Shown here piece by piece: positions 1-11,675 of a DNA stretch of 64,000 nucleotides. A model generated the notes under the pieces. The model ran no database searches. It saw nothing but the letters and a program-made list of their open reading frames with translations, and was not told the origin of the DNA. The translations under genes and the position numbers were made by a program. The stretch is from Impatiens glandulifera. Its lineage: Eukaryota > Streptophyta > Magnoliopsida > Ericales > Balsaminaceae. The stretch is taken from contig NC_061867.1 of assembly GCF_907164915.1 (NCBI RefSeq), positions 45,542,242-45,606,241 on the forward strand. The letters are read 5' to 3'. How positions within the stretch are numbered: position 1 is the stretch's first letter; every line of letters begins with the position of its first letter.

Positions 1-1945
1 GTATACCCAAGCCCCCAGGTCTTTAAAATTGTTCACTTTATCCTACATGACCAAATGACAAAATGATGACTTAGAGAACCCCTCAAAAAAATTATAATAA
101 TTTTTTCCATCTTTACGGTCAAACTTTTAGGTATAAGAAACAGAGACATCATGTAAGGGGGTATAAATGCTAGAACATTTTTTTATGAGAACCAAATGTT
201 CACCTTTCAAAATCATTTTGCTCTTCTAGATCGATAACTTTCTTTCTATTTTGACGATGATTGGATCCCAATAAGCTTTCGAGCGGGCTTTAGCACCTAA
301 AGGAATACTAAGATAAGTTGATGGAAATTATCCTACATCGTAGCTCAAGATGCTCACAAGTCTCATTTTCCTTCTATTTGATACGGAATTTGAGAAAAAG
401 ATCTCAAACTTATTGAGGTTAACCCGCAATCTAGAACATGCTCCAAACAACTAAAGAATATCGCGAAGATTCTTGACATTTTTTTGAGTGTCTTGAATCA
501 TGCATAAGATATCCTCTACGAAAACCAAATGAGAATTGACAAATGAAGACCTTCTCACTCCACTCCTCTAATGAGGCTAGCATGCTCGGCAAAAATAACA
601 TTCTTGAAAAAGCTTCCATGACAATGACAAACATGAATGAGGACAAATGATCACCTTGCCTGATTCCCCTCGAGCTTCCATTTACAATTATAGAGAACTT
701 GATTGTCAACACGCATAATTTAATATAATTAATCCACTTCTTCCCATACCCATTCTATACATTACATCAACTAAAACTTTCTATATAACTTGATCATAGA
801 TTTTTTCAATATCTAACTTCACGAAAACACACTTATCTCCTCTAAAATTTGTTGAATCAATGCATTCATTTGCAATAAAAGACACATCAAAATTTTGACA
901 ACCTTTAATAAAAGTCATCTAATTTGTCGAGATTATTGACTGAAGAACTCCGGCTAGCCTATTTGACAAACATTTTGACACAAGTTTGTAGAAAGATGAA
1001 ACATGAGTAATATGTCTAAAATTTTTCACATCAATAGTTATGGGGGATTTGTGAATCAAGAAGATTAGTGAAGAGTTTCAATTCTTATAAAATGATAAGA
1101 ATTGATAATAAAAAATCTCGATCGCTTCCATTATATCATCTTTGAGGAAATACCAGAATTTAAAAAAAAAACTAAAGTAAATCCATCACTTTTCGGGGCC
1201 TTTTCGTTCCACAAGTCAATATCGATGCCTCCACTTCTTTTTCTATGAAACAAGTTTCCAATGCGCCCTATTGCTCTACACTAATAATAGAAAAAATCAC
1301 ACCATCTAACTTTGGCCTGACCTTATGTGTTTTATTTAATAAATCTTTATAGAATCACACAATACTATTTAAAATCTCAGGCTCACAATCATGGACAACA
1401 CCCTATACAGAAATTAAGTTAATCGCATTGTTCTTAGCCTATGCCTTCGAGACCATATGCAATAATTTTGTGTTTTTATCTCAAGTTCTTTTAAAGTAGC
1501 CCTTGTTGTCTATCCCCAATCTATTATTTTTTACATAACTCAAGAAAATTATTTATTAGCAAAATACGAGAACTAACATATTCTGCCAAAATGTCACAAA
1601 GCTCTTCCACATCATCAATAACATTTATCTTATTACATAAATCATCAACATTTACACACAAAAAATTGCACATTCACCCACATACCAATTTTTAGTAGCT
1701 TGTTTAAGTTATTCAAATTCTTCTTGAATACGTCATCATTCCATGCAATTAGAATTGCACATGATTCCCTGATATAGTCAAGTAATACTCATCCACACAA
1801 TCGTCAATTACATAGCTCTATAAAAATCCAATAATCAATTTCATGAATCTTTGTCTCATAAAAATAATATATTTAACTTCCAATAGATCTCGCAAGAGAT
1901 TTAAAAATACATCGTTTCTTGTTATCATTAATTCCACAAATATTA
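1..1945 (-). mobile_element. L1-type LINE ORF2 remnant (reverse transcriptase)
   Basis: Reading the minus strand from right to left gives a decayed L1-type ORF2. Around 1750 there is a linker with WNDDVFKKNLNNL. Near 1170-1215 comes the start of the reverse transcriptase. Near 800-940 a block reads FIKGC, then VKLDIEKIYDQV, the counterpart of the FKLDxxKAYDxV motif. At 431-712 an open stretch contains VNGSSRGIRQGDHLSSF, the GxRQGDPLSPF motif. Near 1-60 the text resembles the post-RT region. Many stops and frameshifts break it, so it is dead. The window edge cuts its 3' end. Plant L1 elements are common; family membership is clear but the subfamily is not. Confidence 0.8.
431..712 (-). pseudogene. 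LINE reverse transcriptase fragment with GIRQGD motif
   Basis: This 93-codon open stretch is the best-preserved piece of the LINE at the left edge. It carries the palm motif SRGIRQGDHLSSF followed by VIVMEAFSRML, matching the L1 pattern GVRQGDPLSPFLFxIxMExLSRxL. The YxDD-type catalytic block that should follow is not in the same frame, because downstream frames are interrupted. It is a fragment of the retroelement and not a separate gene. Its first methionine is internal to the original ORF2. Confidence 0.75.
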
Positions 1946-1951
1946 CAAGTT

Positions 1952-2335
1952 AATATTTTTTTGGGAAAAACGACTTAGTGTTATTTCATTAAAAATTTCC
2001 AAAAACGGAAAAAAACCACAATTTTAAGAGATCATTCTAGACAGACCTAGAATGATTTTGAAGTCAAATCATTTTGAGTAAAAGCAAAAACGTAAATGAA
2101 CTATCTAATTATAATGTTTCGTTTCGAATGATTTCAGTAAATGGTAAATTCCAATTCCTACTGATATTCCAATTATGCTCTGTACTTGAAACATTTCTCC
2201 ATGTTCCCGCAAGTGCGCCACAATAGAGCTAGTAACTTGCTTTATCTTTAATTTTAAATTTTGAGATACGACTTTGTGACTTTCCAGATAAATTCATGAT
2301 GTTGTTGATCCCCACAACACATAGATAATAATAAG
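1952..2335 (-). mobile_element. LINE 3' end fragment with poly(A) tail (poly-T on plus strand)
   Basis: A T-run followed by GGGAAAAACGACTTAG and a run of A-rich short motifs is the reverse complement of a LINE 3' terminus (…CTAAGTCGTTTTTCCC then poly-A). The same sequence recurs at 5343 and 6002, and the homology with 6002 continues through an 'agatcattctagacag' block. Three copies with the same 3' end and different 5' extents fit 5'-truncated LINE insertions. Confidence 0.6.
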
Positions 2336-2383
2336 CTTGAGTAAAAAAAAAGTTATGGGACCGCATAGGTCATTAGAATTTAT

Positions 2384-2468
2384 TTAATCGTCGTTCGCAA
2401 TGATATCATCGATCATGATTTTTCCGGTACAATCCGGCCCTATAACCTCCGTCGGTATTATTAACTTA
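2384..2468 (-). pseudogene. Possible terminal-exon fragment shared with the tandem units
   Basis: On the minus strand the frame starting KLIIPTEVIGPD continues to KIMIDDIIANDD and a TAA stop. A related sequence lies at the same position next to the CACTA-like end in every tandem unit, where copy C reads KLIIPTDVLGPD … KILVDDNIADYD then TAG. The differences are largely conservative replacements, which hints at former coding sequence. It is preceded by a T-run and AG, so it could be a last exon. I do not recognise the protein. Confidence 0.3.
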
Positions 2469-2474
2469 GACAAT

Positions 2475-3540
2475 CACTACAAAAAAAACCCATCGAATTA
2501 CAACATATGGGTTCTACAAAAGAAAATTTAATATAAGTTTAAAAAAATGAAATATTACAAATATTTCAACCATATTATCAACCAAAACGTATTTTTACGA
2601 AAAATATAATATAAAAACTATATATTGCAAATTATATCACTAGAAATAGAAAAAAAAATTTCCTTTCTAAATTTATATAAATATATTTGTTTAATTAATA
2701 TAGTAATACATAAACCAAAGAATGATGCTAATAATAAATTTATATAAATATATTTGTTTAATTAATATAGTAATACATAAACCAAAGAATGATGCTAATA
2801 ATATTATTATGATATATTAACGTCAATGTTATAATTTGTTTTAGCAACAAAATATATTTTGATTAATTATAGTACATCCGATAAAATAAATAAGGCTGTA
2901 ATTATTACAATATAAATTATGAAATAATTGTGCTAGTTTTGATAATGAAATATGTAATATATATTGAATTAACTCTAATAAATAATCTATTCACAACTAG
3001 TCTAGTTTTGCATTTCAAAGATTAAGTATTAATACATATCAAATTGCAATTAAATTTAATAGTTTTAAGGTATTACACTAACACTAATAAATAATCTCTT
3101 CGGAACTAGTTATGCAATTCTAATATAACGAATTATTGCAAACTAAATTGCAAATATATTTTATAGTTTTTATAATATCGATCCAAATATTTGTAATCTA
3201 TTAAAAATAAGTTTTGTATAAATAATAATAGATAATCTCATTGCAACTAGTTCAGCAATTCTATGATATCATATTATTGCAATGTTATTTAACAATTTTA
3301 AAAATATCATTCGAAGTTTTAGTAATCGGTTGGGAATACAATTTGCATTAAACTATATGAATTTGTACATAAGTACTAGTTTTTCAAATATTAATAAACC
3401 TTCAATACAAAATTAATTGCGGTTCATGAAATATTTTAATGTCTTTTAATTATGGTTGTGAAGTTTTTGAATGTTAATGTCTTCATATTATGGTTATTTT
3501 AATGTTGAAAAAAATAGGGGTAGATCACTAATTTTCTTGA
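2475..3540. mobile_element. CACTA-like element, left arm (element 1)
   Basis: The arm opens with CACTACAAAAAAAACCC, the form of an En/Spm (CACTA) terminus. The following AT-rich kilobase, rich in 'aaaatatattttgatt', 'aataaggctgtaattatt' and 'aataatctatt' motifs, is repeated in the same orientation at 30390-31150 and in inverted orientation at 12560-13340 and the matching place in every tandem unit. Long inverted arms of this kind indicate one transposon family. No transposase frame is visible in this arm and no clean 3-bp target duplication could be paired, so the CACTA assignment rests on the terminus and the inverted arms. Confidence 0.5.
2670..2801. repeat. 66-bp direct tandem duplication
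   Basis: A 66-bp block containing 'tagtaatacataaacc' and 'aatgatgctaataat' occurs twice back to back with no visible difference. It lies inside the left arm of the CACTA-like element and is a recent local duplication. Confidence 0.9.
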
Positions 3541-5340
3541 GTTGACACCTCTTATTAAATGTCAATTTGGGGATTTCACAAATTTCGGGCCACACATATA
3601 TATCTTCGGTAAGAATCTCTCTAATATGAGATTTATTTTCGTCAACATCATGTTATGAGTCAAAAATGCCTCACATACCTCCTTATCAACGTCATATTCT
3701 TCATTTGACTTATTCGACTGTTCCTCCGATACCTCATGTAGCATGATAATAGAATCACTTAGGTTATTAGGATACAAAGATATGGTGGGATTTGTTTGAT
3801 TTATATTTTAAATGGGTGACCATAGCTCACCTTCCTCTGTATCAATGAACTCACAATTAACCACCAAACTCAAGATAGGATGGATGGATGAGAAATTCTA
3901 CTGAGGCTTGATACAAAACTAACTGAAATATATTAATCAAAATGTTAACTAGAAGAGACTCCTTAGATGTCACACACAATTTGAATTCAGAATTTTAGGA
4001 TGGATGTGATGATTTATACACCAACCCAAAGGTCAACTTGGCGACTGAAACTCAATCTCACAATCCTGACCCTCCTTATCCATGTCGCTACTTGGTTCAT
4101 TTATGTACGTCGCCTCTAATGGTTCAACACATTGGTGAATATTGTCACATCCACCACAAACTCACTAAAAATAATTATCTCCTTTAAACAATTATCTACA
4201 TCAATTGGTTTCGACTTTAAACATAATATATCTTTCTTCTTTGAGTCTATGGATGGAGAAGTCTAAAATGCGACATCTTGCTCCTTACAATCCAAATATA
4301 AATTAGACTTAGACACAATTGACACGGCCACACTACAACCTTATACAAAAGAATACCATGTTCTAAGACTATAGTATTTGGAATTCGTTCCACAGAACCC
4401 AAATGAATGTTTTCCCATCCGACCTCACATTTTAGGCTGGTATTTTTGTTCATCTCCACCTAACTTTTCACCCATTTTTCTCAAGAACTCAATGCTCCAA
4501 AAGATCGTGAGTGGCCTAAATAATCGGACCCAAATACTATTGGAGCTCTCATTGTGCTTGGTCAGCCTTCCAATATAATTTGGATCCTCATCATCATAAC
4601 ACATATGCTCAACATTAGGTTCTAAGAAGCCAAATTATTCATCGTAATGCCACTAATAATTTCATTACTAGTACCATTCTCAATGCGTCGAATTCCTTCT
4701 TTTAACTCATAGAATTATATTCTTAACATGAGGCATAATGAATATAGTTCGATAATCAATCCATAGAGCAATTTACCTTGATGGAGCAATTTACCTTCCT
4801 CAAGAGTTGAAGCTATACCAAAATTCACCCCAAGTGGGCCAGGTCCAAGTTGTTTTCTCATCCATGATGATGAGGGAAAGTAAAGGCATAATAGTTTTAA
4901 ATGATCCAATTCCAACTCAATCATCCGTCGATTATAGTTCTTGATCTCAAAGATTGTCATCACATTCAATCGATCCATCACCATATCAAAATCGAAGGAT
5001 TTCGAACATATAACCATAATCTTGGACTAATCCGACCAAATCGCTGCCTTTCGCTATTTACCTTATCCGCATAAGATAGAAAACCAATCTCCCGAGAAGC
5101 GGAATACCCCACTACGTCTGAAACATCCCACACCAACGACCCGCATCTATCGTTTCTCCAACCTATATACAACCAATTTTAGGAACATCGACAACACAAT
5201 ATGTCGACCCGCTTCCTCTGCTACCCATATCTTGAGGACACCCAAAAACTGCAGTAAGAAGTCTCATTGACGACCCACTTACGTCGTTGTGCTTGAACTG
5301 TGGAATTGAACACAATCTGTCTTTCACTCACTTCTGTCTT
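3541..5340 (-). other. Unclassified decayed coding stretch, minus strand
   Basis: Base composition here is less AT-rich than the flanks and several minus-strand frames stay open: 4978-5172 (MYIGWRNDRCGSLVWDVSD…) and 4715-5017 (contains QLGPGPLGVNFG), with shorter ones near 3562 and 4247. Frames change repeatedly, so if it was a gene it is broken. The word-like protein text suggests part of a retroelement polyprotein or LINE ORF1, but I see no diagnostic motif (no zinc knuckle, DUF4283 or protease) and cannot classify it. Confidence 0.35.
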
Positions 5341-5342
5341 AG

Positions 5343-5405
5343 TTTTTTTTTGGAAAAACGACTTAGCGTTATTTCATTAAAAACTCCCAAAAAGGGAAAA
5401 AAAAC
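5343..5405 (-). mobile_element. Short LINE 3' end copy
   Basis: The T-run and the following 'ggaaaaacgacttagcg' block repeat the LINE 3' terminus seen at 1952 and 6002. Homology stops after about 60 bp, so this is a severely 5'-truncated insertion or a leftover piece. Confidence 0.55.
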
Positions 5406-6000
5406 TCGACAATAGTGATTCTTATTACATGTTTGATTCTAACTACTTAAATTAGTGGAAGATATGAATTAAGAGTTATACTAGCTTTCTACCTTTTAAA
5501 AAATAAATTATAGAATTTATTTATCTTTATCCTACTTAATAATTTAAATTGACTTAGACTAGTGAAATAACCAATGTAGTTTGTTTTACCTAGCATTAAC
5601 ATTGATAAATTTTATTTGATCGGAAAGAGATTAATCTCAAAATTATATATCGGTTACTTTATTAGCTAGTTGTACCACCAGGAGCTATTCTTTCACAGAT
5701 AGTTTATTTGTAAACCATTGGGGGATTTTTTTTTTATTTTTAATATTAAGTATTAAGTATTAAACAACATAAAATTATTTTAGTTAAATCTACCGTTTCA
5801 ATTTCTCATCTCTTTTATGAGATTCGCGAGGAAATAAGTTCTGAGCTCAAAATTTAAAAATAAATGGTTTGCCTAAATCAACTAATCTGTAATTTAAATA
5901 AATTAATTTTTAATTAATTTTTAAACATATCTTCACATAAAAATATTGTCCACCTCATCCTTTGGGCCTTACAATATACAAGTCAATAATATGAATGAAT
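5406..6000. other. AT-rich stretch with no recognised feature
   Basis: No open frame, repeat or element terminus stands out between the two LINE 3' ends. Confidence 0.6.
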
Positions 6001-6001
6001 A

Positions 6002-6460
6002 TTTTTTTTTTAGGAAAAACAACTTAGTGTTATTTCATTAAAAATTCCCAAAATAGGAAAAAAAAAACACGAGTTTAAGAGATCATTCTAGACAGGCCTA
6101 GAATGATTTTAAAGTCGTAACATTCTGAACAAAAACTAAAAAGCTAAAAACGTAAATGAATTATCTGATTACAATGCTTTCAATTCTAGTGCTGCATCTA
6201 TTTCCGCTTGAACACGCTTGTTGCAAATCTATTTCCCTTGGCTTTGAATAGTGCTGCATCTTTGATTTCATTCTATTTGCTCGGGAAACTGATCAGCTCC
6301 AGAGTTTTATAGAATCTGTCCCAAAGCTCTGAAGTAATACAACAGCTCCCGAATATGTGATCTATGGTTTCTTCATTTCCTCTACATAAAAGACCGTTCG
6401 TGTACGGGATGCTTATATACTTGTTGATACGATCACAACATGAATGGATATTATGATCAT
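6002..6460 (-). mobile_element. L1-type LINE 3' end with zinc-finger (zf-RVT) coding remnant
   Basis: From the T-run at 6002 rightward, the minus strand shows the LINE 3' untranslated end. From about 6180 to 6430 it shows coding sequence of the ORF2 C-terminus: LLCRGNEETIDHIF followed by a C…SELWDRFYKTLEL block, the typical zf-RVT region of plant LINEs. A stop lies in the frame, so the piece is a 5'-truncated, inactive copy. The first 120 bp match the 3' end at 1952. Confidence 0.7.
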
Positions 6461-7145
6461 ATGGATCGTGAAATATAGTAAATTCGATTCAAACATGAAA
6501 ATTCACACAAAAAAATAATAAGATATTCATGTGATCATGCATATGCATATTTGGCAAATCAAACAAGACATACAAGCATGACAAAAGTAGTGAAAATACC
6601 ATATAGTTGGAAAATAATGTAAAAATTCGATTTTATAGTTAAGAATAATTCAACAATCACAAATATACCGATTTCATAATTTTTGAACAAATAGAATAAA
6701 AGTTATTGATTATTTTAGACAAATAAATGTCAAAATTATAGCCGAATGGGACCTTACCGGAAAATAATTTATATAGTTTTGTGATTTAAAAAAAAATTAA
6801 AGTAATTAAATAAATAAACCAAGAAAAATAATTAAGGAAAATAAATTACACAAAACAAACAAGTCCAAGTCTAAAGGATTAGTGTAAGGGTCGTAGGCCG
6901 GACAAGTCTAAAACGCTGGGTCGCGTCCATGCAAAACCCGAACGCCCGGTTCTGCATCCGTGTGGTCATTGGTCTAAGCTCGCGCCTAGGCCTGGGTCCT
7001 GGCTCTATTGACTATCCATCTAGCCCCTTTCACTTCACCGATAAGCCCCTGTCGAAGTTTCGCTAGCGGTGATTTTTCTAGCCAAAATTAGGACGATATA
7101 TATTCTGTTATACTTGCGAAACAAAATAAAATAACATTACTAATA

Positions 7146-7183
<38 letters not shown>

Positions 7184-7689
7184 TTTTGATTTTATATCTT
7201 GAAATAAATATTTTTAGAGTTCCATTGATACCACATCAATTTTAAAATAATTATTTTATTTAAAATCTGTTCAATAAGCCCTTAAATAAATCCTTAAAAA
7301 AATAGATTTTAAAATAAAAATATATTACATATTGAAATTGAAAATGAGTGTCTTAGAAACAGAAATAATGACAAATAAATAATAATAATAATTATGTAAA
7401 GATCATTATTACATACCATTACGGTTAAGATAGTGGCAACGATTTGGAATCAAATGGTGGTTTGAAATCAAGGCTTGTCTTTATAATTGGAAGCTTCATA
7501 CAATTCTTCGTTCAATTGTATTCATGATCGAAGCACTTATAAGCGCATTTACAATTCTACATGGATCATCTTCATCCATTTTTTTTTTATGGCAAATATT
7601 AGTCATTAATAAAATATATCTTAATTTTGGCTTGTAACGCTAGTCTAAGCTTAAGCTCCATTTATTGTTTTATTTCCTCTTTACTAGTA
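6461..7689. other. Non-coding stretch with a GC-richer island and a (TA)n tract
   Basis: Most of this is AT-rich and featureless. Between about 6843 and 7080 the composition changes sharply to GC-rich text (for example 'cgctgggtcgcgtccatg' and 'cgcctaggcctgggtcctgg'). It has no open frame that I can link to a protein; a leftover of an LTR or plant promoter are both possible. A (TA)n microsatellite lies at 7147-7181. Confidence 0.5.
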
Positions 7690-8300
7690 TTTGGTTGATG
7701 ATCGAAACAGAGTTTTCAACTCGAATATAGACTAAATTTTTCGAAATTGAAATCAAAATTGTATGCATTAATTTGGAATTAGTGCTGAACTGCAATAGGT
7801 TCAACAATAATATAACTTAAAGGCTGTCGTTTTTAATGCGAATTCAATGACATGTTTTGTAATTTTGTTCAACTATCGGGTAACTAATGTATATTTAAAT
7901 AGCAACCACATTTGCATTAAACTATTATTAGCACTGAACTGCAATAGGTTCAGCAATAAAATATATTGAAGGCCAATGTCGTTTATAATGCAGATCCAAT
8001 TGTATGTTTTGTAATTATTTTTCAACTCTCGGGTAACAAATGCATATTTACTTAGCAATTATCAATGCATTAATCTTCATTTAGCGCTAACTGCAATAGA
8101 TACAACAATAATATATATTGAAGGTCAATGCCGTTTTTAATGCAGATCCAATGGCATATTTCGTAACTCTCGGGAAACAAATACATATTTAAATAACAAC
8201 TATCAATGCATTAATCTTCATTTAGCGTTGAACTGTATATTGAAGGCCAATACCGTTTTAATGAAGATATAATGTAATTTTGAGTAATTATTCTTCTTAT
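7690..8300. repeat. ~150-bp tandem repeats, family 1
   Basis: A block beginning 'tgcattaa…' and containing 'gaactgcaatagg', 'aaggccaatgccgtttttaatg' and 'ctcgggtaacaaat' recurs near 7764, 7913, 8064 and 8207, giving a period of about 150 bp with moderate divergence. The last copies are shortened. It resembles the repeats at 9415 in length and partly in words, so both may belong to the interior of the same large transposon. Confidence 0.7.
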
Positions 8301-8418
8301 TCGCGAGCAACAAAACATGCGATATTCAAAGACTTGTTTTCATTTCATATAATTAGAATATTACAGAATTTATCAAAATATATTAAGCAAAATAATCTGC
8401 AATTAAGTTAGTAGTAAC

Positions 8419-8953
8419 TAGGGGTGGGTCGGTACATACCATATACCTTACCTAAAATTTCGGTATGCAAAAAATGCATATCTTTGCCTTACCTTGATTT
8501 CGGTATACAAAAAATTCATACATTTACCTTACCTTAATTTCGGTATACCTTATTTTCGGTACGATATCGGTATTATACCTTTGATACCTAAAAAATATAT
8601 TAATTTAAAAAAAAAACAATCCCATCGGTAAGGTAGAGATTGCATATATTGAATAATACTTTAGTATAATTATATTTTGATATTATTCAAAAATTATATT
8701 TTTATAATTAAACTAATTTCAAATCTATTTAATTATTATATATATTTATATATATATTAACTTATAAATACTATTTCGGTATATCTCGATATATCAAAAT
8801 TTTAAAAATCTCATACATTTACTGTATCAATGGTTACGGTATCGGTATCATACCTTACCTTTTTTTCGATATACCTTAAAAGTCGATATTTTCGATATAT
8901 TACGATACGGTATTTTCGATATACCTTAATATCGGTAATTTTCCTCATCCCTA
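8419..8953. mobile_element. hAT-like MITE
   Basis: The 535-bp segment starts TAGGGGTGGGTCGGTA and ends TTCCTCATCCCTA, which form imperfect terminal inverted repeats. It is flanked by GTAGTAAC on the left and CTAGTAAC on the right, an 8-bp target duplication with one mismatch, as hAT elements make. Both halves are rich in 'cggtatacctta' motifs in inverted orientation, so the element can fold on itself. No transposase is present. Open frames across it are composition artefacts. Confidence 0.75.
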
Positions 8954-9414
8954 CTAGTAACATTTTGAACTACAACATCAAAATATGTCATCTCGTGATT
9001 GCAACTAATATTTTTAATTATTTAAATAAAATGACACTAAGGTCGATTAATAACACATTCATGAGTTATTTATCCAAATTATTGTCACATAAATAGGTCA
9101 ACAAATTAGTTATCCATTTTATTTCATTTAGGAAAGAGAAATAGAAAGATATTGAAAAATATATAAAATTACATATTTTATATTTAATTTATACACTAAA
9201 TTAAAGTTATAAGAATAATATTTTTGATAATATCTGACAAGTATATCATTATATATTATAGCATCACTTATCCATATTAAAATAAAATAAAATTAGATAA
9301 CTTGAAATTCTAAAAACTAGATTATGAAATATTAATATATTCCTCAAACTTAGTGTTGAAATCTATTTAACAACTTATGTGCTGACTAAATAATAAACGA
9401 GTAAGGTAGAAAGC

Positions 9415-10480
9415 ATAAGTTGATTTAGTGCAAAGGTTATTGTACTCTTATACTACTGCAGAATCATAACAGAGAGTTGAAAAATATTTACTAATAATGT
9501 AATTTGACCTGCACTATTTTTACAATAATGCGTATTATTGATATTGCAAACATTAAAGCAATTCGACGTTAAACACGGTTTAGTGCAAAGTTTACTGCAC
9601 TTTCAAATAGGGGAATTATAACAGAGTTGAAAAATATTTACTAAAAATGTCGTTCATTCTGCACTAGTTTTTGTAATAATATGTATTATCAATATTGTAA
9701 AGATTAAACTAATTCGGCGTTAAACACAATTTAGTGCAAATGTTACTACACTCTTAAACATGAGAATTATAACATAGAATTGAAAATATTTACTAAAAAT
9801 ATCATTCGTTTTGTACTAGTTTTCACAATAATGTGTATTATCAATATTATAAGGATTAAATCAATTCGGCGTTGAACACAGTTTAGTGCAAAATTTACTG
9901 CACTCTCAAATAAAAAAAATTATAATAGAGAGCTGAAAAATATTCATTAAAAATGACATTCGTTCTGCACTAGTTTTCGCAATAATACATATTATCAATA
10001 TTGCAAAGATTAAAGCAATTCGGTGTTAAACATGGTTTAGTGCAAAGTTTACTATACTCTTAAATAGGGGATTTTTACCCGAGAGTTAATAAATATATAC
10101 TATATATGCCATTCAATTTGCACTAATCTTCGCAATAATACTTATTATAGCTATTGTAAACTTTAAAACAATTCGGCGTTGAACACGGTTTAATGCAAAA
10201 TTTACTTAGACTCTCATATAGAGGAATTATAACATAGAGTTGAAAACTATTTAATAAAAATGTCATTCGTTCTGCACTAGTTTTCACAATAATATGTATT
10301 ATCAATATTGCAAAGATTAAAGCAATTCGGCGTTGAACATTGTTTAGTGCAAAGTTAACACACTTTAACGAGGATACGGGTTCTTAAATAATTTCAACAT
10401 ATTGTTATTGCAAAAATAATAGTAATGAGACGATGAACGTGGATTAATGCAAATGTTATTGTAGATTGATACTGTAGCAA
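9415..10480. repeat. ~153-bp tandem repeat, seven copies
   Basis: The words 'tttagtgcaaa' begin near 9423, 9579, 9731, 9882, 10036, 10189 and 10343, so spacing is 151-156 bp. Each copy also contains 'attcgttctgcactag', 'gtattatcaatattgcaaag' and 'aattcggcgttgaacac'. Copies differ by scattered substitutions. Inverted, more diverged copies lie at 31230-31680, on the other side of the tandem gene array. The repeat is close to nucleosome length, but it sits in a transposon arm here and there is no evidence that it is a centromere satellite. Confidence 0.85.
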
Positions 10481-10799
10481 AAACTAGAAAGATTTTTATT
10501 GAGCTAGACATAGATCAGCAATATTATTCGTAATAATTTTCCTGGAAAATATGCCTAAAAATAGTGCAAAGTTTATAAAAATATATGTAAAATCTATTTT
10601 TTAAAGACTAAACTATATGAATAAACTATAACCATAAACTTTTCCAAAATTATGTAAGAACAAATATAAAAATCATAATCATAACATGTTAAGAATAAAT
10701 AATCATATAACCAAAAATCATAAATATTACCAAAAAAACATTCAGTACCAAAAACACCAAACCATTGTTCAAAAATACAAACCATTCAAAAGAAGTAAA

Positions 10800-11293
10800 A
10801 GTTCGTAAATTAAATTTTCTTCCTTTTGTTGCCATCCAAACTACTTTCCATGTTCTGTGCATCCATGGAACTCCACACATATTCAATCAAATTATTCTCC
10901 ACCGATAAAACTTCTTTCATCTAATGAATATAAACAACAAAATTAGTACTATCAAAACTCAAAAAATATAACATTTTAATAAAATTCAAAGCATCCACAC
11001 TCGTCGTGTCATTGACAACCTTGATAGTTGTACTACTTGATAGTTGTACTATTTATTTTCCGTATATCAACAAGGATATTATATATACCTTAACTCGTAG
11101 CATTCATCTTAGCTTCTAAGTTTGACATTCTTAATTTAGAGGCTGCAAGCTCTGCTTTCAAGATTTCGACCTCAATAGATGCTCTCTTTGGTGCGGTTTC
11201 TTTCTCATCTTTGGAGCTTATGTCATAGAAATGAGTGGATAATTTTTTCCTGCTTGAAAGAAGATGTTTGCTAGTAAATCTTGCTAAAACCAT
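10800..11293 (-). pseudogene. Possible exons of an unknown coiled-coil protein
   Basis: The minus strand from 11293 reads MVLARFTSKHLLSSRKK and continues for 67 codons to about 11090. The second half (KRASIEVEILKAELAASKL…) has heptad-like spacing typical of a short coiled coil. A second frame near 10812-10920 reads MKEVLSVENNLIEYVWSS and ends in KRKKI then a stop. Splice sites that would join the two are not convincing. The left border of the tandem array (11256) falls inside the first exon, and later units keep only LARSTSKHLLS. It could be a host gene broken by the rearrangement or an accessory protein of the CACTA-like element; En/Spm-type proteins often end in a coiled coil. Confidence 0.35.
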
Positions 11294-11675
11294 GATGAAA
11301 TGAAGAAAAAAGTTTTATAAAGAGAAATGGGTTGAAGAAAATATTTGATGAAGAAATGGAAATATGTTGAAGAAATTGGGAGATGGAAAAGATGAAATGA
11401 TGAAGAAAATTTAATGATAGCATGTAAAAGTTGAAAAGAAGGTTATGGTTGGCCGAATTGATGGTGAAACGGGAACCGAGAAGACTTAATTTAATAAGAC
11501 TCGCAACTAATCTTGGATTGAATATTTATTAATATTTTAAAAATTATGTTTCATGTGAAAATTCATATAGTTTAATGCACATTTTAATGCTAAGAGATTA
11601 TTTATAATTTTTAATGTGAAAAGTACTAGTAATAGATTATTAATAATTTTTTTCAAAATTATTAAATATGATATA

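Noticed and set aside
8830..9096. 88-codon plus-strand frame
   Set aside because: It starts inside the hAT-like MITE and runs into flanking DNA; composition explains it.
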